Assembly (NCBI RefSeq): GCF_000376425.1
Contig: NZ_AQWL01000004.1
Location: forward strand, 328,251 to 392,250
Direction: 5' to 3'
Length of the DNA stretch: 64,000 bases
Source: Thiobacillus denitrificans DSM 12475
GTDB lineage: Bacteria; Pseudomonadota; Gammaproteobacteria; Burkholderiales; Thiobacillaceae
Shown here: positions 16,657 through 30,268 of the stretch, piece by piece
Layout: each line of letters opens with the position of its first letter
Numbering within the stretch: position 1 is the first letter of the stretch
The notes under the pieces: model-generated
Told to the model about the DNA's origin: nothing
Databases searched by the model: none
The model's input: the letters and a program-made list of their open reading frames with translations, nothing else
Position numbers and translations under genes: made by a program

Positions 16657-18726
16657 TTACATGTCCATTTGCAGAGTGAGCAAGGCGGCACGGCCGGGCG
16701 CCGGCATGCGGCCCTGGCTGAAGTCGACCCCTCGGAAGTAGTAGTCGCGATCGAACAGGTTGTTGAGCGCGAGCGCGGCCTTCATTTTCGTGCCGCTCCA
16801 ACGGAAGTCGCGCGTGACCTGCGCGTTCCATACCGAATAGGCCGGGATGCGTCCGACCGAGCCTGTCGCGTTCTCGGCGGCCGTGTTCGCACCGTCGGAG
16901 AAGGACGCGCTCTGGTAAAGGCCGTTCAGGTTCCAGTTCCAGCCTCCGCTGCGGTAGTTGCCCTGCAGGTTAAGCTGATGGTGCGGGGCGAGCGGCAGCT
17001 CGTTGCCCTCGAACTGGCCCGATCGCTGCTCGGTGTCGACGTAGGTGTAGGCGGTCTTGAATTCGAGTCCGCGTACCGCTGCCGGCCGCCACGCGACTTC
17101 GGCCTCGACGCCTTGATGGCGCGCTTCGCCGAGGTTACGGAAGCCCACGGCCTGGCTCACGAATTCGAGCTTGTTGTCGAAGTCGAAGCGGAAGGCCGTG
17201 AGGCTCGTATCGACGTTCGCAGTGGGCGCGACGCGGATGCCGGCTTCGTAGTTTTTCGCGCGCTCGGCATCAAGATCGCCGCCGAAAGTGATTTGCGTGA
17301 ACTGCACGGGCCGCAAGGACTTGTGGTAATTCGCGAACAGGAAGACCGCATCGCTCGCCTGGTAGCCGACGTCGATGCCGGGCAGCCAGTCCTTGGTCGT
17401 GTCACGGGTCTCCGCGCCGGTCAGGTTGTTGCGGTAATAAAGGTCGACCTTTTCATGGCGGATGCCGGGGGTGACCTTGAGCTTGTCGTCGAGCAGGGAG
17501 AAGGTGTCACTCAGATACGCGGCGACGGCGTCGTTCTCGAAGCGCCAGTCGCGCGTCACAGCGTAGGCGTTGGTTGCCAGTGTGCGCGAGTCGACGACAT
17601 AGTCGACTTCTTCGCGCATGTAGCGTGCGCCGAGCGAGATTTTTTGCTTGATGCCCGCGTCGATATCGAAGGTGAGCCGCGGCTCACTGCCGTATACCCA
17701 GAACTCGCGCGGCGACGACATCTCGTTGGTCGACGGGGTGTCGGCGTTGGTCGAATTGCCGAAGAAGAATTGCCGGTTGCTGCGGTGGGCGAAATTGGCC
17801 CAGCTCAATTCCGCGCCGTTGGAGAAATACTGGCTGTAGGTGACGTGTCCGCGCAGCGTGTCGCCGTCGAAGCGGTCGAGCGGGCGAGTCGACTGGTCGC
17901 GGTCCTGTTCGTACGACGCCGGCGTCAACGCTCCGGGCAGATCGTTCTCGGTCTTGTAGTACTGCAGGCCGGCGCGGATGTCGGCGCTGTCGGTCAGGAA
18001 CCAGTCAGCGTCGAGCATCAAGTTCTGGACCGACGTGCTCGAGTGCTCCCGCTCGGCCTCGCCTTCGATGAGATTGGCCTGGGCCTGCAGGCCCAGGCGC
18101 TCGCCGACGAAGCCGCCTGCGCGCAGGTAGGTGTCACTGAGCAGATTACCGCTGCTCGCGATCGACAGCGTCTCTTTCGCCGTGAACGCGGGCTTGCGCG
18201 GAATGCGCTTGGTCACGAAATTGATCACGCCGCCGACATTGTTCGGACCGTAGTGGACCGCGACGCCGCCGCGTGCGACGTCGATCGCCTCGACCGAATT
18301 GAGCGTCAGAGGAAAGAGCGACAGGCCGGTCTGGCCGTAAGGCGCCAGCGTAATCGGCATGCCGTCGACGAGGACCAGCACCTGTTCGCTGCGCAGAGGA
18401 TTTAGGCCGCGAACACTGATGTTCGGCAGGATGCCGGTGCCGCTTTCATCCAGCACCCGCACGCCGGGCACGTTGCGCAGCGCATCTTCCACGGTGCGCG
18501 CCCCGGTTTCGGTCAATTCCTGGGATGTGACCACGCTGCGGGCGCCGGGGTGTTTTTTTGCCGCTTCGGGCGTCGGCGCGCCTAGCCAGTCGACGCTGAC
18601 CCTCACCTCCTCAAGGGTGTTGGCGGATTCTTTTGGCGCGGGCGCGGACACAGTCTGGGCGTGTGCCTGCGAGACCGAAAAAACGAGCGAGATGGCGCTG
18701 GCCAGCGCGGATAATTGGAATTGCAT
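16657..18726 (-). CDS. TonB-dependent receptor (PsuA/FecA-like), head of the siderophore operon
   Basis: A 689-residue outer-membrane receptor. It has a signal peptide (MQFQLSALASAISLVFSVSQAHA) and a TonB box around EEVRVSV (39-45). The plug carries NISVRGLNPLRSEQVLVLVDG and VEAIDVARGGVAVHYGPNNVGG, the pattern of FecA-type receptors for citrate-like siderophores. A 22-strand barrel follows. In Vibrio parahaemolyticus psuA is the gene immediately before pvsA and encodes the second vibrioferrin receptor, and the same order holds here. It is separated by 11 bases from the ATP-grasp gene. The signal peptide is very similar to that of the other receptor in this island (both begin with a xFxLSALAxAxS pattern), suggesting a shared origin. 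Confidence 0.93.
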   Translation of the reverse strand: MQFQLSALASAISLVFSVSQAHAQTVSAPAPKESANTLEEVRVSVDWLGAPTPEAAKKHPGARSVVTSQELTETGARTVEDALRNVPGVRVLDESGTGILPNISVRGLNPLRSEQVLVLVDGMPITLAPYGQTGLSLFPLTLNSVEAIDVARGGVAVHYGPNNVGGVINFVTKRIPRKPAFTAKETLSIASSGNLLSDTYLRAGGFVGERLGLQAQANLIEGEAEREHSSTSVQNLMLDADWFLTDSADIRAGLQYYKTENDLPGALTPASYEQDRDQSTRPLDRFDGDTLRGHVTYSQYFSNGAELSWANFAHRSNRQFFFGNSTNADTPSTNEMSSPREFWVYGSEPRLTFDIDAGIKQKISLGARYMREEVDYVVDSRTLATNAYAVTRDWRFENDAVAAYLSDTFSLLDDKLKVTPGIRHEKVDLYYRNNLTGAETRDTTKDWLPGIDVGYQASDAVFLFANYHKSLRPVQFTQITFGGDLDAERAKNYEAGIRVAPTANVDTSLTAFRFDFDNKLEFVSQAVGFRNLGEARHQGVEAEVAWRPAAVRGLEFKTAYTYVDTEQRSGQFEGNELPLAPHHQLNLQGNYRSGGWNWNLNGLYQSASFSDGANTAAENATGSVGRIPAYSVWNAQVTRDFRWSGTKMKAALALNNLFDRDYYFRGVDFSQGRMPAPGRAALLTLQMDM

Positions 18727-18892
18727 GTTGACGTCTTTCAGGGTTGGGGAAATCGTATTTGGATGCGCGGCAGGTGCCGCATGCTGCGGGGGTGGCGCGG
18801 TGGGCCCATGCGACGGATATGCCGGGCGCGGCCGTGCCGACGTAGCGCTGACGCGCGTTGCCGGTTTGCTGTCCGAAATGGATAGTGGGGCG

Positions 18893-19123
18893 TGCCGAAT
18901 CGACGCTGGCGCCGAGCAGCACCGCGCCGGAGATATCGAATTCGTGTCCTAGATCCGAGTAGGCACGGATTTCAGTCGGGCAGATGAAGGTGAAATCAAG
19001 CGGCCAGAAAAACAGTACCAGCCATTTGCCGCGATAGTGGGCGAGCGAAACCGTTTCGATGCGGCCGTCGGACAGACAGGCCTCACAGCTGACGTCCGGG
19101 ACGGCATGTCCAATCGATATCAT
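18893..19123 (-). pseudogene. Peroxiredoxin (AhpC/TSA) remnant, 3' truncated
   Basis: From the ATG at 19123, which has an AAGGTGG ribosome binding site, about 77 codons encode the first half of a 2-Cys peroxiredoxin. The active-site block FFWPLDFTFICPTEI with the peroxidatic Cys and the following DISGAVLLGASVDS are both present. After SVDS the similarity ends abruptly. The frame stays open to 18611, overlapping the receptor gene, but encodes Pro/Arg-rich sequence unlike any peroxiredoxin. The resolving-Cys half is absent in all frames. A shortened functional protein is unlikely. Confidence 0.75.
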
Positions 19124-19134
19124 ATGAACCACCT

Positions 19135-19383
19135 TCAGTGGAAGGTGGGTCGGGGGTCAGCGTTGTTCACCTCGGGGGTGCGCAAAACCGCACGCCATTC
19201 GAACGACAGGCGCCGGCAGACGTCGGCAAGCTGCGGATTGGACGCGCGGGACTCCATCCAGCGCAGATGCTGCTCGACCCTGCGGACGAGTTTGCGGCAG
19301 CCGGTTTTCTGGTAGCGGCGCATCAACCATCGCGTGGCCGCGATGACGGTATCAGGGGTGTCGTTGAAATACGTTGTGGACAT
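19135..19383 (-). CDS. Small conserved-looking protein of unknown function
   Basis: An 82-residue protein, not recognised. It is basic (about 13 Arg/Lys), has two Cys (29 and 55) and is predicted soluble and largely helical, without a signal peptide or membrane segment. A strong AAGGAGG ribosome binding site precedes its ATG. It lies in the Fur-controlled transcript between hemP and the peroxiredoxin remnant, only 11 bases before the latter. The placement suggests an accessory role in iron or heme handling, but nothing in the protein itself shows this. Confidence 0.65.
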   Translation of the reverse strand: MSTTYFNDTPDTVIAATRWLMRRYQKTGCRKLVRRVEQHLRWMESRASNPQLADVCRRLSFEWRAVLRTPEVNNADPRPTFH

Positions 19384-19445
19384 GCCAGCCTCCTTGGGCT
19401 TGGGTAGCTGGCTGGCGCGTGGGCGCGGGCGGGCGATGCGAGGGG

Positions 19446-19640
19446 TTATTTAGTCAAAATCAGCTTGCCGTTCTTGGTGATGCGCAGACGGTAGGTTTCG
19501 TCCCGATGGATGATCTAGATTTCCTGTCGCTCCTGGAACAGGCGGCCTGTCGGAAATGGGTCCGGCAGATAGGGACGCGCGCATTGGCTCGGCGGCAATA
19601 CGGTTGAAAGGACGACTGGGATCGGGGGACTGGATTTCAT
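19446..19640 (-). pseudogene. hemP: hemP (hemin uptake protein) interrupted by an in-frame amber codon
   Basis: The frame from the ATG at 19640 to the TAA at 19446 is 65 codons, the usual HemP size. The C-terminus YRLRITKNGKLILTK is the HemP signature. Codon 42 is TAG (complement at 19515-19517), placed where HemP proteins have an acidic or polar residue before the IxHxxxxYRL block. No start codon follows the TAG, so the conserved domain would not be made without suppression. HemP genes commonly lead Fur-regulated TonB receptor operons, and a Fur-like site lies 30 bases upstream here. A single-base change from GAG or CAG would explain the lesion. Confidence 0.75.
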
Positions 19641-19669
19641 AGGTGCAGGTCCTATATCTAATACGGTAA

Positions 19670-19684
19670 TAATAATGATTCTCA
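19670..19684 (-). promoter_or_regulatory. Candidate Fur box upstream of hemP and the siderophore operon
   Basis: TAATAATGATTCTCA matches the 7-1-7 Fur consensus TGATAATNATTATCA at 12 of 14 specified positions. It is 30 bases upstream of the hemP start, in an AT-rich patch, and is the only obvious control site for the leftward hemP-receptor-pvsABCDE transcript. Confidence 0.7.
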
Positions 19685-19706
19685 ATAATAAATCAAGTGC
19701 GGGCGC

Positions 19707-19730
19707 AAAAAAAAAGCGCGTGACGCGCAC
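19707..19730 (-). terminator. Leftward intrinsic terminator upstream of the iron operon
   Basis: Read leftward, the stem GCGCG-TCA-CGCGC is followed by nine T. It insulates the Fur-controlled operon from transcription entering from the IS side. Confidence 0.7.
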
Positions 19731-19745
19731 GGACAAGCTGCGGGA

Positions 19746-20012
19746 TACCCTAGAAGACTGTCTGTCTTCCCTTTGGGCCACTAAAACCTATCCACACCAA
19801 CCTCCAGCCGCCTAGGGCCGCTTCCTCCCCATAGGCCGAAACAGCGTCTACCTCTTTCCGCTCTTGATGTAAGACTGTCTCTCCGAGACTTACCTGGCAT
19901 GCTACTTCGCCAACATTATTGAAACCCTCCCCCACTCGATGGTCGAACGCGCGCATGCCACGCGCGGCAGTGACGCCTGACATCTTGTTAGCCAGATGAA
20001 TCATTCATCTAC
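19746..20012. other. Unassigned stretch between terminator and IS remnant
   Basis: An open leftward frame of 84 codons (19750-20004) ends just before the terminator, but its product is not recognised and has no good ribosome binding site. A 17-bp palindrome, AGATGAAT-C-ATTCATCT, lies at 19994-20010 at the edge of the IS481 remnant. The stretch may be debris of the insertion event. Confidence 0.3.
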
Positions 20013-20473
20013 GGCCATCCAAGGAGCCCAATCGGGTGAATAGCCATAAGAATGTCAGAACGATCTTTGCAGGCGTAATTGCTGATCGAACGAATCCAGA
20101 CCATAGGGACCCGTCGTGTGCTCGCGGCCATCGGACGGTCCAGCCTGAAAGCGCTGGAACCCAAGGTGCCGGTGGTGCGTCACGAACGGTCCGCACCGGG
20201 CGAAATACTGCACCTGGATACCAAGAGGCTCGGCCGCATCGAGCACAGCTTCACTCGGCTCTACCGCCCGCAAACCAACGGCAAGGCCGAGCGTTTCATT
20301 CAGGCATGCTTGCGCGAGTGGGCCTACGCCAGAAGCTATGCTCACAGCGCTGGACGCGCTTCCTGGTTGCCGGCCTTCATCGCTGACTACAACAGCCAGC
20401 GCCCTCGCTCGGCGCTCGGTTACAAACCTCCAGCCTCACGCCTCGGCGGGAACAACCTATTGCAACTCAACGG

Positions 20474-20477
<4 letters not shown>
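20013..20477 (+). mobile_element. IS481-family transposase remnant with frameshift and two internal deletions
   Basis: From the GTG at 20036 the sequence encodes MNSHKNVRTIFAG, then a two-base loss shifts the frame. The second frame continues with LLIERIQTIG, jumps to RRVLAAIGRSSLKALEPK and HERSAPGEILHLDTKRLGRI, jumps again to LYRPQTNGKAERF, and ends with RPRSALGYKPPASRLGGNNLL. All blocks are IS481-family transposase blocks in the correct order. The helix-turn-helix stretch after TIG and the central DDE segment after LGRI, including the second catalytic Asp, are missing. The frame's TAG overlaps the TAG of acs, so the right end of the element is lost. It is inactive. Confidence 0.85.
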
Positions 20478-22441
<1,964 letters not shown>

Positions 22442-22509
22442 AGGGTCCCTCCACTGATAGAGTGTTTGATAACAGCCAGATTCTAATTCAAAGCGCCCTG
22501 ATCCAAGCC

Positions 22510-25197
22510 ATGAGCACCCCCGCACTCGACCGCGTCGCCCGCTGTTCCCGCTACGGCCGCCGCCTGCAGGCGGCACAGCCGCAGCTGGCCGACGCTGCGG
22601 CCGGACAACTCGGCCACCCCTTCACCCGCGCGGCGATGCAGGCGTTTCTCGCCGAGCCGGCGTGCGTCGACGAAGCCGCCTTGCATCAACGTTTAAGACA
22701 GCTGCGCCAGCGAGTGTGGCTGGCCGTCACTGCGCGCGATCTCGCCGGCAGTGCCGACCTCGCCGAAGTCGTCGCCACCTGGAGTGCGCTGGCCGAGGTA
22801 TGCATCGCCGCCGCACTCGATTTCCACCACACCGCACTCGCCGCGCGCCACGGCGAACCGCGCGACGAACACGGCCAGCCACAGCAGATGGTCGTCGTGG
22901 CCATGGGCAAGCTCGGCGGCGGCGAGCTCAACGTGTCGTCCGACATCGACCTCGTCTATCTCTACCCCGAGGAAGGCGACACTGCGGCCGACGATCCCGC
23001 CAGCGCGATCAGACCGATCAGCAATCACGAATTCTTCGTTCGCCTGGGCCGCAAGCTGACCGCCGCACTGGGGGAAAACACCGCCGACGGTTACGTGTTC
23101 CGCGTCGACCTGCGGCTGCGCCCGTGGGGCGACTCGGGCCCGTTCGCGATGGGCTTCGCCATGCTGGAGGACTATCTGATGGCGCAGGGACGGCCGTGGG
23201 AGCGCTACGCCTGGATCAAGGCACGCCCGCTCACCGGCATCCGCCACGACGAGCTGGCCAGCATCGTGCGGCCTTTCGTGTTCCGCAAATACCTCGACTT
23301 CGGCGCCTTCGCCGCGATCCGCGACCTGCACGTGCAGATCCGCCGCGAGGTCGCGCGCCGCGAGATGGCGCACGACGTCAAGCTGGGGCCGGGCGGCATC
23401 CGCGAAATCGAGTTCACCGCGCAGGTGTTCCAGCTCATCCGCGGCGGTCAGATCGCCGCCCTGCAGCAGCGTCCGACGCTGACGGTGCTGGGCCAACTGG
23501 TGAAGAACGGACTGATGACCGCCGAGGCGCAGCAGGAGCTCGCCGCTGCCTACGACTTCCTGCGCCAGCTTGAGCACCGCATCCAGTACCTCGACGACGC
23601 GCAGACCCAGCTGCTGCCGGACGACGCCGAGTCGCAGGCGATGCTCGCCGAGGCGATGGGTTTCCCCGGCTATACGGCCCTGCTGGTGGCGCTCGACCGC
23701 CACCGCAACAAGGTCACGCGCCATTTCGAGCAAGTGTTCGCCGCACCGCAAACCGACCAGAACAGTCATCCGCTCACCGTCGTCTGCTGCGGCACGGCGG
23801 ATGCCGCCGCCACCCACGCACTGCTGGAAAATGCCGGTTACGGCGATCCCGAGCGGGTACTCTCCAGCCTCGACACGCTGCGCCAGAATACCGCGCGGCT
23901 GGCCGAATCGACGCAGCTCATCCTCAACGCGCTGCTGCCGCCCGCGCTGGAAATCATCGGCAGCCAGCGCGATCCGCAGGCCACGCTGGACCGCTTTGCC
24001 GCATTGGTGCAGGCCATTGCACGCCGCTCCACCTATCTCGCGCTGCTGGCCGAATACCCGGCAGCCTTGCGCCAGTTGGTACGCCTGCTGGCGGCGAGCC
24101 CATGGGCGGCACAGATGATCACGCAGCAGCCGCAATTGCTGGACGAGCTGATCGCGCCGCAACACCTGATGAGCATACCCGACTGGGCGCAGCTGGCCGC
24201 CCAGTTGCATGACGAGCTCGATGCGCACCCCGGCGACACCGAAGCGCAGATGGATGCGCTGCGCCGCTTCAAGCAGGTGCAGACGCTGCGCCTGCTGGCG
24301 CAGGACGTCGCCGGCCGGCTGACGCTGGAAGCGCTGTCGGATCATCTGTCGTACCTCGCCGACACGCTGCTCGCAGAAACCCTGGCGCGCTGCTGGGCCG
24401 GCCTGAAAACGCGCCATCGCGACACCCCGCGCTTCGCCGTCATCGGCTACGGCAAACTTGGCGGCAAGGAGCTTGGCTATGCGTCCGACCTCGACATCGT
24501 GTTCCTCTACGACGATACCGACGAGCGCGCGCAGGAAACCTACGCGCGCCTGGCGCAGCGCATCAACACCTGGCTCGGCACCCTCACCTCGACGGGGATC
24601 CTGTATGAAACCGACTTGCGCCTGCGCCCCGATGGCGCGTCGGGACTGCTGGTCAGCTCGACCGAAGCCTTCCGCGACTATCAGCTGCACCACGCATGGG
24701 TGTGGGAACACCAGGCGCTGACCCGCGCCCGCTTCGTCTGCGGCGATGCGACGATCGGCGCGGCCTTCGAGGCCCTGCGCCGCGAGATCCTGCGCCTGCC
24801 GCGCGATGCCGCCAAACTGCGCGAGGAGGTGCTGGCAATGCGCGAGAAGATGCGCGCCGGCCACGTCAACGACAGCGAGCTATTCGACCTCAAGCACGAC
24901 AGCGGTGGCATCGTCGATGCCGAATTCTGCGTGCAGTACCTGGTACTGCGGCATTGCGCCACGCACCCCGAACTCGCCGACAATGCCGGCAACATTGCGC
25001 TCCTGCAACGTGCGGGCACAGCCGGCCTGATCCCCGCCGACACCGCGCAGGCCGCCGCCGACGCCTATCGCGAACTGCGCCGCCAGCAGCATGCGATCAA
25101 GCTTTCCGGTGCCGAGTACGCCCGGGTGCCGCCAGCCGCGGTGGAAAACGTGCGCGATGTGGTACGGGCCTTGTGGAATACGGTGCTGGGAAACTGA
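22510..25197 (+). CDS. glnE: Bifunctional glutamine synthetase adenylyltransferase/deadenylylase
   Basis: An 895-residue GlnE, which adds AMP to and removes it from glutamine synthetase under control of PII. Both nucleotidyltransferase halves are intact: [20 protein letters not shown] near residue 135 (adenylyl-removing half) and [22 protein letters not shown] near residue 655 (adenylylating half). The [10 protein letters not shown] and [11 protein letters not shown] motifs follow each. The start is uncertain. The ATG at 22510 gives a typical N-terminus but has a weak ribosome binding site, and an in-frame ATG at 22462 would add 16 residues. The gene is alone, divergent from acs. Confidence 0.95.
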   Translation: MSTPALDRVARCSRYGRRLQAAQPQLADAAAGQLGHPFTRAAMQAFLAEPACVDEAALHQRLRQLRQRVWLAVTARDLAGSADLAEVVATWSALAEVCIAAALDFHHTALAARHGEPRDEHGQPQQMVVVAMGKLGGGELNVSSDIDLVYLYPEEGDTAADDPASAIRPISNHEFFVRLGRKLTAALGENTADGYVFRVDLRLRPWGDSGPFAMGFAMLEDYLMAQGRPWERYAWIKARPLTGIRHDELASIVRPFVFRKYLDFGAFAAIRDLHVQIRREVARREMAHDVKLGPGGIREIEFTAQVFQLIRGGQIAALQQRPTLTVLGQLVKNGLMTAEAQQELAAAYDFLRQLEHRIQYLDDAQTQLLPDDAESQAMLAEAMGFPGYTALLVALDRHRNKVTRHFEQVFAAPQTDQNSHPLTVVCCGTADAAATHALLENAGYGDPERVLSSLDTLRQNTARLAESTQLILNALLPPALEIIGSQRDPQATLDRFAALVQAIARRSTYLALLAEYPAALRQLVRLLAASPWAAQMITQQPQLLDELIAPQHLMSIPDWAQLAAQLHDELDAHPGDTEAQMDALRRFKQVQTLRLLAQDVAGRLTLEALSDHLSYLADTLLAETLARCWAGLKTRHRDTPRFAVIGYGKLGGKELGYASDLDIVFLYDDTDERAQETYARLAQRINTWLGTLTSTGILYETDLRLRPDGASGLLVSSTEAFRDYQLHHAWVWEHQALTRARFVCGDATIGAAFEALRREILRLPRDAAKLREEVLAMREKMRAGHVNDSELFDLKHDSGGIVDAEFCVQYLVLRHCATHPELADNAGNIALLQRAGTAGLIPADTAQAAADAYRELRRQQHAIKLSGAEYARVPPAAVENVRDVVRALWNTVLGN

Positions 25198-25382
25198 ATT
25201 TCCCGCGGCGATCGGACATTTTCCGCACTGGCACGCTGACAGCCCCGCACTTGGCGCCTCCCGCCTCGAACGCCGTTGCGAACCAGTCCGTCCGCGCAAG
25301 CGGGAAAAAAGCAGCGCCTGTCCGTCCGGGCCGGTGGGGTGTGCCAGAATTCCAGGGTCGCCAACCCAACCGGAGCCCCTGT

Positions 25383-28099
<2,717 letters not shown>

Positions 28100-28103
<4 letters not shown>

Positions 28104-28996
28104 CTTCATCCCGCACCCTGCTCGCCGCCACCGATTTTTCGGCACCCGCCCGGCATGCAATGGAACGGGCGGCACTGCTTGCGAAGGCGCACCCGGACAC
28201 CCTGCTGATCCTGGCACATGTCGTCAGCAGCTCCGCTCTCGACAGCCTGCGACGCCTGATCGGCCAGGGCGCCACCGCGCTGGAGGCCCGCCTGCTGGAA
28301 CACGCGGAGCGCACCCTGAACGAACAGGCGGAACATCTGGCGGCCGGCCATCCGTGCGCGATCGACGCCGTGCTGACGCAAGGCTCGGCGCAGACCGCTC
28401 TCGTCAGGCTCGCCGAAGAACGCCACGCCGATTTGCTGGTAATGGGTGCGCGCGGCATGCATTTCGTGCGCGAACGTCTGCTCGGTTCGACCACCGAACG
28501 CGCGCTGCGCACATCGCGCCGCCCCCTGCTCGCGGTCAAACAGCGCCCGCACTCCCCGTATCGGCGCATCCTCGCGCCGGTCGATTTCTCCGATCATGCC
28601 GCCGTCGCCATCAACGCCGCCCATGCCTGGCTGCCCGATGCCGACTTTGTGCTGCTGCATGCGTTCGAAGTGGAAATGGAAAGCACTTTCCGCCTCGCCG
28701 GCATGGACGACAGCCAGATTCATCAATACCGGATTCAGGCACGCAGCGCGGCGCAGGCTGAAATGGAAGCCTTCATCGGCAAGCTGCGCGTGCCGGCCAG
28801 CCAACTGTCGCGCCAGTTCGTTCACGGTGCGGCCACGCTGCGGATTCTTGAGCAGGAGCAGACCACCGACGCCGACTTGATCGTCATGGGCAAGCACGGC
28901 CGCTCGGTCATGGAAGAACTGCTGCTCGGCAGCGTCACCAAGCACGTGCTGGCCCATTCCAGCAGCGATGTCTTCATTGCCGGCCAGCCTGCCTGA
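28100..28996 (+). CDS. Universal stress protein, two UspA domains
   Basis: A 298-residue tandem Usp protein. Each half has an ATP-binding signature of the form G-x2-G-x9-G(S/T): GARGMHFVRERLLGST at about 116-131 and GKHGRSVMEELLLGSV at about 270-285. Tandem Usps bind ATP and accumulate under starvation, hypoxia or envelope stress in other bacteria. Its ATG overlaps the stop codon of the P-type ATPase (ATGA), and AAGGAG precedes it, so the two are co-translated. The pairing suggests the Usp monitors or supports the ion pump, which is inference. Confidence 0.92.
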
Positions 28997-29037
28997 TCCC
29001 CTGCTACGATAGGCGTCGGCATTACAGATGACGAGGG

Positions 29038-30126
29038 ATGGAAACCGCCATGACAATCCGCTATCTGCCAGCCTTGCTCGGGTTGCTCGCCGCATTCTCG
29101 CTGCACGCCGCCGAGCCGGCTGCGTCGGCCAGGATGGGCACTTACTACGGCGCCAGGACGACCGAGTATCCCGCCTGGTTCAAGAACAGCTTCCTGCAGC
29201 TGAAGGAGGATATCGACGAGGCGCGCATCCACCGCAAGCGCGTCATCCTGATGTTCACCCAGGACGGCTGCCCGTATTGCTCGGCGCTGGTGGAGCGCAA
29301 TCTGTCGCAGCGCGAGATCGAGTCCACGATGAAGGAAAAATTCGACGTGATCGCGGTCAATATCTGGGGCGACCGCGAAGTCGTGGGGCTGGACGGCAAG
29401 CGCTACACGGAAAAAACCTACAGCGCGGCGCAGAAAATCCAGTTCACCCCCAGCCTGCTGTTTTTCGACGAAGCCGGCAAGACCGTCCTGCGCCTCAATG
29501 GCTACGTACCGCCGGCACGCCTGCAGGCCGCGCTCGACTGGGTCGGCGGGCGCCATGAAAACAAGGTCGCCTTCCGCGACTTCGTCGCCGCGCGCGAGGT
29601 GCCGAAGCAGGCCTCCGGCGACATGATCAAGCAGGATTTATTCCTGCAAAACGCCACCGACCTGCGGCGCCGCGGCAAAGCGGCCCGGCCGCTCGCGGTG
29701 TTCTTCGAGCAGAAGGACTGCCCCGACTGCGAGGTATTGCACCGCCGCGTGCTGGCCGACCCGGAAACCCGCGCCGTGATCGCGAAGTTCGACAACGTGC
29801 AGCTCGACATGTGGTCGCGCGAGACCATCACCACGCCGCAAGGCAAGCGCATGCCGGTGCGCGACTGGGTGCGTCAGCTCGGCGTCAACTATGCGCCCGG
29901 CATCGTCCTGTTCGACTCCGCCGGGCAGGAGGTCATCCGCTGGGAATCGTCCTTCCGTGTGTTCCATACCCTGGGTATGTTCGACTATCTGGTATCCGGT
30001 GCCTACCGCAAGGAACCCAGCTTCCAGCGTTTTCTCGCCGCCAAGACCGAGCACATCCGCGAAGCCGGGCGGGACGTGAACATCTGGCGCTACGCCGACG
30101 AGCCGGTCGCGGCGCCCCCGCAATAA
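29038..30126 (+). CDS. Periplasmic protein with two thioredoxin-fold domains (SoxW/DsbD-gamma type)
   Basis: A 362-residue exported protein with a signal peptide ending near AEPAASA. The first thioredoxin-like domain has the redox motif CPYC in MFTQDGCPYCSAL (about residues 76-88). The second has CPDC in FFEQKDCPDCEVL. Each domain is followed by a cis-Pro region (FTPSLLFF and YAPGIVLF). Two CxxC sites in one periplasmic protein suggest thiol-disulfide transfer, as in SoxW or thioredoxin-SoxW-like proteins of sulfur oxidisers. The partner is not visible here. The start may be 29038 or the in-frame ATG at 29050, which gives a more usual signal peptide. Confidence 0.85.
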   Translation: METAMTIRYLPALLGLLAAFSLHAAEPAASARMGTYYGARTTEYPAWFKNSFLQLKEDIDEARIHRKRVILMFTQDGCPYCSALVERNLSQREIESTMKEKFDVIAVNIWGDREVVGLDGKRYTEKTYSAAQKIQFTPSLLFFDEAGKTVLRLNGYVPPARLQAALDWVGGRHENKVAFRDFVAAREVPKQASGDMIKQDLFLQNATDLRRRGKAARPLAVFFEQKDCPDCEVLHRRVLADPETRAVIAKFDNVQLDMWSRETITTPQGKRMPVRDWVRQLGVNYAPGIVLFDSAGQEVIRWESSFRVFHTLGMFDYLVSGAYRKEPSFQRFLAAKTEHIREAGRDVNIWRYADEPVAAPPQ

Positions 30127-30268
30127 CCCGTACGCACAGGTCCCGCTGCCCCGACCGGCGATCTGCGCGGTCGAAACCCAGCCTGCGCGCCGCAACGGGC
30201 CAGCGAGATTCCCATGCCCCTGCCCGTCGCTCCCGGGGCAACGGACGCGGCGGCCTGAAATATCTGCG

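Noticed and set aside
19750-20004. Leftward 84-codon frame just before a terminator
   Set aside because: Not recognised and without a ribosome binding site. It lies in DNA disturbed by the IS481 insertion. It is described only as an unassigned stretch.
22693-24864. Long leftward open frame opposite glnE
   Set aside because: Shadow of glnE, with no ribosome binding site or domain.
25198-25382. GGGAAA-CTGAA-TTTCCC hairpin after glnE
   Set aside because: It has no T tract and overlaps the stop codon, so it is not called a terminator.
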